This document shows, piece by piece, positions 1 to 6,285 of a stretch of DNA of 14,652 nucleotides. Every line of letters begins with the position of its first letter. The first letter of the stretch is position 1. Made by a program: the position numbers and the translations under genes. The stretch comes from an uncultured Clostridia bacterium. Lineage in GTDB: Bacteria; Bacillota; Clostridia; Oscillospirales; Acutalibacteraceae. The notes under the pieces are model-generated. The model made no database searches and was not told the DNA's origin. It saw only the letters and a program-made list of their open reading frames with translations. Location: positions 1-14,652 of the forward strand of contig CAMJHI010000031.1 in assembly GCA_946405475.1 (NCBI GenBank), read 5' to 3'.

Positions 1-900
1 TTTCTTCGCGTTTTCATACGTTGCCCGGATGATCGCCAGCCGCCGCAGGTCGTCCTCGTTGGGGTTGGGCTGCGGGCGGCACATCAGGATCACCGGCGTG
101 GTCGGCTGCGCGGCGCGAAAGCGCAGAAACATTTTTTCGTGCGTTTCGTTCAGGTAATCGGCGGTGGGCGCGTTGTGATCGTAATCGTAAACGAACGTCG
201 ACATGGTCAGCCCGGCGATGTAATCGCTGATGACGTCCTCGGCCCTCGCGCTGCCGGAAAACCCGAGGTTGACAAAGTCGCGGTTCGTGCGGCGGCAGAC
301 CATGGCCTGATACGCGTTGCCCGGGCGCGAGGCGCAGCCCCCCTGCGTGATGGAGGAGCCGTAATACACGATCGGCGCGGCGGGCTCATAGGCCTGACCC
401 GCGGCGAGAGCGCTGCCGTTTTTCAGCCCGATCTCCAGCGTTTTGACCCCGCTGTACAGCGGAAAGTTGACAGTGTAATACCGCAGCCCGCCTTTGCCCA
501 CGAACAGCTCGCTCTCATACGTGTCGTCAAAATCATAGGGCGGCTGGAAGGCACCGCGAAAAACGGAACGGCCGGGCAGATCTTCGTACAGGTCGAACCC
601 CGCGCTGCCGCAAAGCGTGAAATGCGGCATGCGGCACACGCCGTGAAGCCGCGCCCGAATGGCGATAAACGGCGAATCGGTGGCAAAGCGCACCCGCCCC
701 CCGGCGGTGTGAACATTGAGCATCTGCACCCCTTCGTTCACACGGTCGGCGATCGCCTGCGGCATACGCACGTAATGATCCCCTTCGCGCATCAGACCGT
801 AAACGCGAAACGGCTGCTGCTCAACGTCGAGCCACGCGCGCTCCTCGCCCTCCGGCGCTTTTACGGCAAAGTTGCGGTCAATGTTTTCCAGTTGTTTCAT
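1..900 (-). CDS. SGNH/GDSL-type esterase, 3' end cut by window edge
   Basis: The first 300 codons of a leftward gene are visible; its C-terminus lies beyond base 1. The ATG at 900-898 follows a purine-rich Shine-Dalgarno (AAAGGGGGG) by about 7 nt. The layout matches two-domain carbohydrate esterases: an N-terminal beta-sandwich ending in the family's G-x-D-L-Y motif (G101-Y105, PF14607-like), then an SGNH hydrolase domain (PF14606-like). Block I is GSSITQG (181-187), with Ser183 as the likely nucleophile. Block II is NLGFSG (211-216, Gly213). A probable block III is DYDHNAP (239-245, Asn243). The Asp-x-x-His block V would be past the edge and cannot be checked. There is no obvious signal peptide, so a cytoplasmic deacylase of an acylated sugar is the likely role (inference). 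It is divergent from the GH99-like operon and shares its upstream region. The family call is strong; the substrate is unknown. Confidence 0.88.
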   Translation of the reverse strand, partial: MKQLENIDRNFAVKAPEGEERAWLDVEQQPFRVYGLMREGDHYVRMPQAIADRVNEGVQMLNVHTAGGRVRFATDSPFIAIRARLHGVCRMPHFTLCGSAGFDLYEDLPGRSVFRGAFQPPYDFDDTYESELFVGKGGLRYYTVNFPLYSGVKTLEIGLKNGSALAAGQAYEPAAPIVYYGSSITQGGCASRPGNAYQAMVCRRTNRDFVNLGFSGSARAEDVISDYIAGLTMSTFVYDYDHNAPTADYLNETHEKMFLRFRAAQPTTPVILMCRPQPNPNEDDLRRLAIIRATYENAKK

Positions 901-913
901 CGGAAAGCCCCCC

Positions 914-935
914 TTTGTGCGTATTATAGCACAAA
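914..935. promoter_or_regulatory. Candidate operator: perfect 7-bp-arm inverted repeat
   Basis: TTTGTGC-N8-GCACAAA, 22 bp with perfect arms. The central 8 bp contain the -10 hexamer of the leftward esterase promoter, and the left arm covers its expected transcription start. A dimeric repressor bound here would block that promoter. No regulator gene is present in the window, so the binding protein is unknown. Confidence 0.5.
923..931 (-). promoter_or_regulatory. Extended -10 promoter for the SGNH esterase
   Basis: On the minus strand the sequence reads TGC-TATAAT, a consensus extended -10 (TGnTATAAT). The region 17-18 bp further upstream has no good -35, which fits an extended -10 promoter. 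The expected start near 916 would give a leader of only about 16 nt, just enough for the Shine-Dalgarno site. Confidence 0.6.
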
Positions 936-968
936 ACGGATCAAACAGATAAATTTTTTGGCGGAGTC

Positions 969-997
969 TTGTCATTTTGCGCGCGTTTTGTTACAAT
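969..997 (+). promoter_or_regulatory. Sigma-A promoter for the GH99-like operon
   Basis: TTGTCA (969-974), a 17-bp spacer and TACAAT (992-997), preceded by TG at 989-990 (extended -10). The expected start is near 1004. This places the in-frame ATG at 1006 almost at +1 and supports the ATG at 1027 as the true start. Confidence 0.75.
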
Positions 998-1026
998 AAT
1001 GGAAAATGGGCGGAGAAGGTGTTTTT

Positions 1027-2154
1027 ATGTCGAAGTATGACGTAGCGGCCATCATCTGGCCTTCCTACACGGGCGACGACCCCCGCGCGCGGCTTTTCTG
1101 GCCGGAGGGTTACGGCGAATGGCAATCGGTCAAGGCGATGCCGAACAAGGGCTATGCGGGCTGCCGCTGGCCGCGCAAACCGCTGTGGGGCTATGTAAAC
1201 GAAGCCGACAGCGACGTGATGGAAATGCAGATCAACACCGCCCTGCGCTACGGCGTGAACACGTTCATTTACGACTGGTACTGGTACGACAACCGCCCGT
1301 TCCTTGAAAACTGCCTGAACGACGGCTTTTTGAAAGCGCGCAACAACCGGCAGATGAAATTCTACCTCATGTGGGCGAATCACGACGCGAACTATCTGTG
1401 GGATATCCGCAATTCGCACGATCAGAAAACCGTGATCTGGAAGGGCGCGGTCAACGAGCCGATCTTTGACGAAATTTGTGACCGCACCATCGAAAAGTAT
1501 TTCAAGCAGCCGAATTATTATCAGATCGACGGCTGCCCGGTCTACATGATCTTCAACGTCAGCAACCTGCTGCAGAGCTTTCCGAGCATCGAAGCCGCGC
1601 GCAAGGGGCTGGAACGCTTCCGCGCCAAAACGGTCGCCGCCGGGTTCAAGGGGCTGCATTTGCAGCTGGCGTTTTTCTACAACGATTCGTCCGCCTTCAC
1701 CAACGAAAAAACCGGCGAAAAATACACCTACCGCGAGCTGATGGAGACCCTTGGCTTCGACAGCTTCACCAACTACAACTGGGCGTGCGTGCCGCTGAAC
1801 GTCGATCAGGATTATCGGCTGGTCACGGACGAATATCTGGCGATCTGCGAGGAATATGCCCGCTGGCGCACGCCGTTTTACCCCAACCTCACCGTCGGGT
1901 GGGACAACAACATTCGCTTCAGGGAATTCGTGCCCGGCGTGATGCGCAACAACACGCCCGAGGCGTTTGAGGCGGCGTGCGAACGCATCCGTCAGCTGGC
2001 CGACCGGCAGCTGGCCGAGGGCAAAACGGCCGCGCCGCTCATCACCGTGAACAGCTGGAACGAGTGGACGGAAACGAGCTATCTGGAGCCGGACGATCTG
2101 TACGGCTACGGCTATCTGGAAGCGATCAAAAAAGTGTTCGACAACAACGATTGA
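1027..2154 (+). CDS. GH99-like / WbsX-family TIM-barrel carbohydrate enzyme
   Basis: A 375-residue protein resembling the WbsX/GH99-like family (PF14307), which is annotated variously as glycosyltransferase or glycoside hydrolase and is related to endo-alpha-mannosidases. Typical segments are an early strand and Trp/Tyr-rich loop (Y75-GVNTFIYDWYWYDNRP, to about 91), MWANHD (115-120), and the C-terminal signature VNSWNEWTETSYLEPD (341-356). In GH99, acidic residues of the equivalent WNEW-x-E segment are catalytic; here Glu346 and Glu349 are the candidates. No signal peptide or membrane segment is seen, so it is probably cytoplasmic. The ATG at 1027 is chosen because GGAGAAGG (1012-1019) lies 7 nt upstream; an ATG at 1006 is in frame but sits at the expected transcript start. 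It is first in an operon with a zinc-ribbon membrane protein, a sugar symporter and an Ntn hydrolase, which favours a hydrolase over a transferase. The substrate is not deducible. Confidence 0.8.
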   Translation: MSKYDVAAIIWPSYTGDDPRARLFWPEGYGEWQSVKAMPNKGYAGCRWPRKPLWGYVNEADSDVMEMQINTALRYGVNTFIYDWYWYDNRPFLENCLNDGFLKARNNRQMKFYLMWANHDANYLWDIRNSHDQKTVIWKGAVNEPIFDEICDRTIEKYFKQPNYYQIDGCPVYMIFNVSNLLQSFPSIEAARKGLERFRAKTVAAGFKGLHLQLAFFYNDSSAFTNEKTGEKYTYRELMETLGFDSFTNYNWACVPLNVDQDYRLVTDEYLAICEEYARWRTPFYPNLTVGWDNNIRFREFVPGVMRNNTPEAFEAACERIRQLADRQLAEGKTAAPLITVNSWNEWTETSYLEPDDLYGYGYLEAIKKVFDNND

Positions 2155-2187
2155 TTTTTTTGCTGACCGAAAGGGTGTGAAACAACC

Positions 2188-2982
2188 ATGGCGCAATGCC
2201 CGAACTGCGGCCGCAAGCTGCATCTTTACAACTGGAAGCCGGACTGCCCGGACTGCGGCGTGAATATGGTCTATTTCAAATCCAACGAACGTCTGCTGGC
2301 CGAAACCGAAGCGGCGGAGATCGCCCACGCCAAAAGCCAGCCGTCGATCGACCGCGCGAAATCCTCATTTTTGGGTTCGCCCATCGCCATTTCGCGCAGC
2401 GTGCTTTCGGCGCTGCCGCTCGCGGCGCTGTTCCTGCCGCTGTTCAAAAACGCGCAGGGCAGCGTCAACGCCATCGGCGTTTACAAGCTCGTGGGCGGCC
2501 TCGATTTCGGCAAGGCGCTGAGCGATCCGTTCACGCTGGGCGTCGTGCTGCTGCTGGCGTCGGCGGTCATGATTTTGGTCTGTATGGGCTGCACGGTCAT
2601 GTCGCTGGGCAAACACGGCCGGCTGCGCAACCTGATCCTCGACCTGGTTCTGCTCGCGTGCGCCGTCGGCGCGGCGGTGTGCCTGGGGCTGGGCGGCTGT
2701 TCGGTCGGGGTCGGTCTGTTTGTTTATATCGGGCTGATCCTGGCGCTCACCGTTTACAATCAGGTGCTCGGCGCGAAGGGGCTGCCCGTGCTCAACAAAA
2801 CGGTCTGCCTCATCGGCGGGCTGCCGAGCGACGAATACTTTTCAATGGTCGAGCAGGGCGTGAGCGATCTGGAGATCCGCAAAAAAATGGTCGCGGCGCT
2901 CGAAAGAATGCAAAACGAAGTGCGCGAAAAAGCCGCCGAAGCCGAACAGAAGGCTTTGGAAGAGCGCGCGCACCGCAAATAA
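2188..2982 (+). CDS. Zinc-ribbon membrane protein with C-terminal coiled coil, function unknown
   Basis: I do not recognise this 264-residue protein as a named family. It starts with a compact four-cysteine zinc ribbon, C4-x2-C7-x12-C20-x2-C23, of the treble-clef/rubredoxin-like type. A short helical linker follows, then about four hydrophobic segments (roughly 71-87, 114-140, 148-170, 172-193). The end is a charged helix (229-264, rich in Arg, Lys, Glu and Ala) that should form a coiled coil. The N-terminal ribbon and the C-terminal helix both look cytoplasmic. It lies 33 bp after the GH99-like gene and 16 bp before the symporter, so it is surely co-transcribed; the Shine-Dalgarno site is AAGGGTG (2171-2177). 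A scaffold or regulatory partner of the transporter is possible, but this is only inference from position. Confidence 0.75.
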   Translation: MAQCPNCGRKLHLYNWKPDCPDCGVNMVYFKSNERLLAETEAAEIAHAKSQPSIDRAKSSFLGSPIAISRSVLSALPLAALFLPLFKNAQGSVNAIGVYKLVGGLDFGKALSDPFTLGVVLLLASAVMILVCMGCTVMSLGKHGRLRNLILDLVLLACAVGAAVCLGLGGCSVGVGLFVYIGLILALTVYNQVLGAKGLPVLNKTVCLIGGLPSDEYFSMVEQGVSDLEIRKKMVAALERMQNEVREKAAEAEQKALEERAHRK

Positions 2983-2998
2983 CGGGGGATGGTGAACG

Positions 2999-4588
2999 AT
3001 GGCAAACGAAACAAGAACCTACACCCCGGCTGAGGAGCTGGAGCAGGTCAACGCAAAGCTCCGGGAGCTCGTTGACGTTGACCGCCGGGTCATCAACAAA
3101 AAGCAGACGCTGGGCTACATGCTGTTCGACGGCAGCCGCGGCTTCAACATCGACGGCCACAAGGATCTGTTCAACGACAGCATTCTGAAGCTGAGCCTTT
3201 CGTTCCAATCCACCTACAACGCCATCGCCGGCGTCTGGGACATCGTGGATGATTTCCTTGTTGCCACCGTCGTGGAAAAGACCCGCACCCGCTGGGGCAA
3301 ATTCGTGCCCTACATCTTTTTGGGCGGTCTTCCGTTTGCGCTGCTGGCCACCGCTTACTGGGTGCTGCCGCTGCTGTTTTCGCCGGAGCACGTCAACGAC
3401 TTCAATTATCTGCCCAAGCTTGTGGTTTACGCGGCGCTGGATATGCTCATTGAGCTGGTGGGCAACTTCCGCAACGTGGCCATCGGCGGCTATATCTCCA
3501 CCATCACGCCCTATCCGTCCGACCGGCGGCGGCTGTTGGCCGTTTCCAACTATTTCAGCATCATCTATTCCCGCCTGCCCGATCTGGTCATCGAGTTTTC
3601 GCTGGACAGCATCAAAAACGGGCTGGTCAAATCCGCCGCGACGAAGGGCACCGATTACCTCATCCGCCGTCAGCTCATGATCATCGGCCCGGTCACCGCC
3701 CTGCTTTCCGGCCTGATCGTTTCGTGGTATTCCACCATCGCCAAGGAACGCGTGCATCAGCGCATCGAAAAGCCCAAGGTGCTTGAAAGCCTGAGGATCG
3801 TGTTCAGCAACCGGCCGGTGCTGATGTATATGCTGTCCAACGCGCTCGGCTCGTTCGGCACGGGTCTGACCACCAACGATTATTACCGCCAGGTGCTGAA
3901 CATGACCACGTTCGAGACCTTTGCCGGCATTCCCTCGTTCTTCTTCCAGCCCATCGGTTTTGCCAAATACAACAAGGTGGCCGCCAAATATTCCACCAAA
4001 TCACTCTACATGGTCAGCCAGGTGTTTGCCAAAACCTTCTATATCCCGCTCTGGTTTTACGGCCGCTTCCTCAAGACCAAAAAGGACGGCAAATATTTCT
4101 TCCAGGGGCGGCTTCCCATGTTCCCCGTCACCGCTGTGTGGGAATGTATCTACGCTACCTTCTGGGGCATCAAATCCATTTCGCTGGCCGAGATCGGCAA
4201 CGAGTGCAACGACTATATCGAATGGAAATGCGGCTACCGCAACGAGGCGACGCTCTCCATCGCCAGCACGTTCGTGTGCAAAATTCCGGCGCGCCTGAAC
4301 AACATTCTGCAGCCGCGCTACAAACAGTGGGTCGGCTACGACCAGACCGCCTACACCGAAGGCCGCGAGCAGCCGCTGCGCGCGCAGAAATGGATCTTTG
4401 CCATGGCGACCATCCTGCCCGCCTTCCTCGTTCTTTCCAGCATGATCCCCATGTTCTGGTATAACGTGGACAAGGAGACCCGCGACCGGATGTACCGCGA
4501 GCTCAACGAGCGCCGCACCCGCATGGCGGAGAACCTGACCCATATGAACGCGGAAGAACCGGGCATAACGTTACTGGGGGGCGAATAA
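2999..4588 (+). CDS. GPH-family (MFS_2) sugar:cation symporter
   Basis: A 529-residue polytopic membrane protein that fits the glycoside-pentoside-hexuronide:cation symporter family (PF13347). Family landmarks are WDIVDDFLVATVVEKTRTRWGKF (W80 to about 102), equivalent to the usual W-D-x-x-x-D-P...D-x-T-x-T-R-W-G-R-x-R segment; the cytoplasmic loop YPSDRRRLLAVSN (172-184); and the late DYIEWKCGYRNEA (405-417), matching D-Y-x-E-x-K-x-G-x-R-x-E. The length is slightly above the usual 450-500 residues because of a soluble N-terminal helix (1-35) and a charged C-terminal tail (490-529). It probably imports an oligosaccharide or glycoside released outside the cell and handed to the GH99-like enzyme and perhaps the divergent esterase. 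Its stop is 1 nt before the next ATG, so translation is coupled. The transported substrate is unknown. Confidence 0.75.
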   Translation: MANETRTYTPAEELEQVNAKLRELVDVDRRVINKKQTLGYMLFDGSRGFNIDGHKDLFNDSILKLSLSFQSTYNAIAGVWDIVDDFLVATVVEKTRTRWGKFVPYIFLGGLPFALLATAYWVLPLLFSPEHVNDFNYLPKLVVYAALDMLIELVGNFRNVAIGGYISTITPYPSDRRRLLAVSNYFSIIYSRLPDLVIEFSLDSIKNGLVKSAATKGTDYLIRRQLMIIGPVTALLSGLIVSWYSTIAKERVHQRIEKPKVLESLRIVFSNRPVLMYMLSNALGSFGTGLTTNDYYRQVLNMTTFETFAGIPSFFFQPIGFAKYNKVAAKYSTKSLYMVSQVFAKTFYIPLWFYGRFLKTKKDGKYFFQGRLPMFPVTAVWECIYATFWGIKSISLAEIGNECNDYIEWKCGYRNEATLSIASTFVCKIPARLNNILQPRYKQWVGYDQTAYTEGREQPLRAQKWIFAMATILPAFLVLSSMIPMFWYNVDKETRDRMYRELNERRTRMAENLTHMNAEEPGITLLGGE

Positions 4589-4589
4589 A

Positions 4590-5732
4590 ATGAAAAAGGA
4601 ACAGACAGCTGCGAAAGACCCGACCGACAGCCGCAAAAAAAGCGGGAAGAAGGGCATGAATCCGGTCGTCGCTATCATCGTCATCGGCGTGGTGGCGGCG
4701 CTGGCCGCCGTGCTGTGGGTGAAATTCGGCCGCTTCGTGCAGGCGGCCAATTCCGTGCAATGGCTGGAAGCGAACCTTTACAGCATGGAGTTCAAGGGCG
4801 ATTACGGCTTTGACAAGTTCATCGAGGGCGGCGGTGCCGATTCCGACAACGCCGTCGGGCAGTTTGTGGCGGGCTACCTCACCGGCGGGCTTTACCGCTA
4901 TCAGGGCAAAATCGACGCCGCGCCGTTCGGCTGCTCGGTGTTCAACACCAAGAACAAGGCGGGCGACGTGCTCATCGGCCGCAATTTCGACTGGGAGGAC
5001 AGCGCCGTCATGCTCGTGCGCACCAGCCCGAAGAACGGTTACGCCTCCGTTTCTACCTGCTGCGTCAATTTTTTGGGCTTCGGCAAGGATTACGTGCCCA
5101 ACAACACCATGGCCGAACGGTTCAAGGCGCTGGCCGCGATCTATGCGCCGGTGGACGGCATGAACGAAAAAGGACTGATCGTGGCGGATCTGATGGCGGG
5201 CGACAAGGAAGCGACCCACCAGAAGACCGACAAGCCCGACCTGACCACCACCACGGCGCTGCGCCTGCTGCTCGACCGCGCCGCAACGGTCGACGAAGCC
5301 GTGGCGCTGCTTGAGCAGTACGACATGAACTCTTCCGTTGATTTCGCTCACCATTTCGCCATCGCCGACGCCAGCGGCAAAAGCGTGGCGGTGGAATACG
5401 TCAACAACAAAATGGTCGTGACCGAAACGCCCGTTCTCACCAACCACTATCTGGCCAAGGAAAAGGGCAAAAACGGCGGCGAGCAGTCGCACGCCCGGTT
5501 CGACCTGCTGCAAAAATTCCTCGGCAAAACGCTCGAGGGCGCCGAGGTCGCCGGCGTGATGGAAAACGTGGCACAGAAGAACTATGAGCAAAAGGACGGC
5601 GAGCCGCACGTGACGCTGTGGACGTGGGTGTATTCCCCGAAAGCCAAAATGGCCATGTTCTACCACCACGAAAATTTCCGCCACGCCTTCCGTGTGTCGA
5701 TCCTGACCGACACGTGGGTGAGCGAACACTGA
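4590..5732 (+). CDS. Membrane-anchored Ntn hydrolase, choloylglycine hydrolase / penicillin V acylase superfamily
   Basis: A 380-residue linear amide C-N hydrolase (PF02275-like or the related C45 group). The N-terminus is basic (1-22), followed by one membrane helix (about 25-44), giving an N-in, catalytic-domain-out topology. A propeptide-like stretch leads to G114-C115. Spacing from C115 to R131 and D134 (FDW) is +16 and +19, exactly that of Cys2, Arg18 and Asp21 of bile salt hydrolases. Further matches are N192 in GMNEKGL, N285 in VLTNH and R303 in SHARF, corresponding to Asn82, Asn175 and Arg228. The catalytic set is therefore complete. Unlike classical bile salt hydrolases, where Cys is exposed by Met removal, here about 114 residues including the anchor precede the nucleophile. 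Last gene of the operon. The amide substrate (N-acyl amino acid, signal or antibiotic) cannot be told. Confidence 0.83.
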   Translation: MKKEQTAAKDPTDSRKKSGKKGMNPVVAIIVIGVVAALAAVLWVKFGRFVQAANSVQWLEANLYSMEFKGDYGFDKFIEGGGADSDNAVGQFVAGYLTGGLYRYQGKIDAAPFGCSVFNTKNKAGDVLIGRNFDWEDSAVMLVRTSPKNGYASVSTCCVNFLGFGKDYVPNNTMAERFKALAAIYAPVDGMNEKGLIVADLMAGDKEATHQKTDKPDLTTTTALRLLLDRAATVDEAVALLEQYDMNSSVDFAHHFAIADASGKSVAVEYVNNKMVVTETPVLTNHYLAKEKGKNGGEQSHARFDLLQKFLGKTLEGAEVAGVMENVAQKNYEQKDGEPHVTLWTWVYSPKAKMAMFYHHENFRHAFRVSILTDTWVSEH

Positions 5733-5737
5733 CGAAA

Positions 5738-5753
5738 CAGGCGGAAAAGCCTG
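5738..5753 (+). other. Small hairpin after the Ntn hydrolase gene
   Basis: CAGGC-ggaaaa-GCCTG, a 5-bp stem with a 6-nt loop located 5 nt after the stop codon. It is followed by an A-run, not a T-run, so it is not a normal intrinsic terminator for rightward transcription. It may mark the operon's 3' end or stabilise it. Confidence 0.3.
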
Positions 5754-5764
5754 AAAAAAACTGC

Positions 5765-5794
5765 TTGACAACCGGGCGGCCGGTTTGTTATGAT
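5765..5794 (+). promoter_or_regulatory. Sigma-A promoter of the 103-residue protein gene
   Basis: A perfect -35 TTGACA (5765-5770), an 18-bp spacer and TATGAT (5789-5794). The expected start near 5801 leaves a leader of about 36 nt containing the Shine-Dalgarno GAGGGAGG (5821-5828). The spacer is 1 bp longer than optimal and carries a palindrome. Confidence 0.8.
5770..5785. promoter_or_regulatory. Candidate operator palindrome inside the promoter spacer
   Basis: AACCGG-GCGG-CCGGTT, with perfect 6-bp arms. If one bulged base is allowed the symmetry extends to ACA...TGT at 5768-5788. It lies wholly between the -35 and -10 hexamers, the position used by MerR-type activators and by several repressors. 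No cognate regulator is in the window. Confidence 0.45.
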
Positions 5795-5836
5795 GCTTTC
5801 GATCAACCAAAACACAACGCGAGGGAGGCTTCCGAA

Positions 5837-6148
5837 ATGATCGGTTTGGGCAAATGGGGCTGTGACGTCAACAGCTTGATTTACAGCGGCAAGGTCGTCA
5901 TCAACATCACCGACGACAACGGAAAATATCACTTTGATCTGAGTCTGACGGATTTTGACGTGCCGGAATATGAAGTGGTCGACGTGATCGAAGACGGCAG
6001 CGACACGCTGAAAATTTTCGTGCTTGTGCCGATGATCGCCAAGCAGGTCGAACTGACCGTGACCTTCACGGCGGATTCCTTCAGCGGCGTGGCCAAGATC
6101 CCGTTTCTCGGCAAGGTCCGGTTCAAGGACGGCTACAAAATTTCGTGA
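5837..6148 (+). CDS. Small beta-rich protein of unknown function (103 aa)
   Basis: The open frame extends upstream to 5618, but only the ATG at 5837 has a strong Shine-Dalgarno site (GAGGGAGG, 8 nt away) and lies downstream of the gene's own promoter, so the product is 103 residues. It begins MIGLGKWGCDV and shows alternating hydrophobic/polar runs typical of beta-strands (VVINIT, YHFDLSL, LKIFVLV, VELTVTF), ending in KIPFLGKVRFKDGYKIS. There is no signal peptide, membrane helix or metal motif; the single cysteine is C9. A lipocalin-like or other small antiparallel barrel that binds a ligand is conceivable, but I cannot assign it to a family. It is monocistronic: strong promoter in front and strong terminator behind. 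Confidence 0.8.
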   Translation: MIGLGKWGCDVNSLIYSGKVVINITDDNGKYHFDLSLTDFDVPEYEVVDVIEDGSDTLKIFVLVPMIAKQVELTVTFTADSFSGVAKIPFLGKVRFKDGYKIS

Positions 6149-6158
6149 TCGTTTTTCT

Positions 6159-6181
6159 TTGACGACGTGTCAGATCGTCAA
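6159..6181 (+). other. Inverted repeat between the small gene and its terminator
   Basis: TTGACGA-N9-TCGTCAA, perfect 7-bp arms, starting 10 nt after the stop codon at 6148. No T-run follows on the plus strand. It could be an upstream stem reinforcing the terminator's mRNA end, or a DNA-binding site; neither can be decided from sequence. Confidence 0.35.
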
Positions 6182-6191
6182 GTCTCTTTCG

Positions 6192-6220
6192 GCGGGCGCG
6201 GCAGCGTCCGCTTTTTTTAT
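6192..6220 (+). terminator. Intrinsic terminator of the 103-aa protein gene
   Basis: GCGGGCGC-ggca-GCGTCCGC (6192-6211), an 8-bp stem with one G-U pair and a 4-nt loop, followed by seven T residues and a further AT-rich stretch. This cleanly separates the small gene from the next transcription unit. Confidence 0.9.
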
Positions 6221-6232
6221 TATTGGGACCTA

Positions 6233-6261
6233 TTGAAAACAACGCGGTGAAATGCTACAAT
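6233..6261 (+). promoter_or_regulatory. Sigma-A promoter of the glycan-gene operon
   Basis: TTGAAA (6233-6238), a 17-bp spacer ending in TGC, and TACAAT (6256-6261), giving an extended -10. Transcription should start near 6268. This excludes the in-frame TTG at 6223 and fixes the start of the next gene at the TTG at 6286. Confidence 0.8.
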
Positions 6262-6285
6262 AAGAGAAAGAAAGGGGGGCTTTTT

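Noticed and set aside
139..999. Plus-strand open frame over the first 1 kb
   Set aside because: It is opposite the SGNH esterase, whose GxDLY and GSSITQG motifs identify the minus strand as coding.
991..2328. Long minus-strand open frame (445 codons) opposite the GH99-like gene
   Set aside because: It is the mirror of a clearly homologous plus-strand gene; the translation is rich in Val, Ala, Arg, His and Gln with no domain motif, as expected for antisense frames in GC-rich DNA.
4503..5810. Long minus-strand open frame opposite the Ntn hydrolase
   Set aside because: The plus strand carries a complete conserved active site; the antisense product has no recognisable motif, and codon pattern favours the plus strand.
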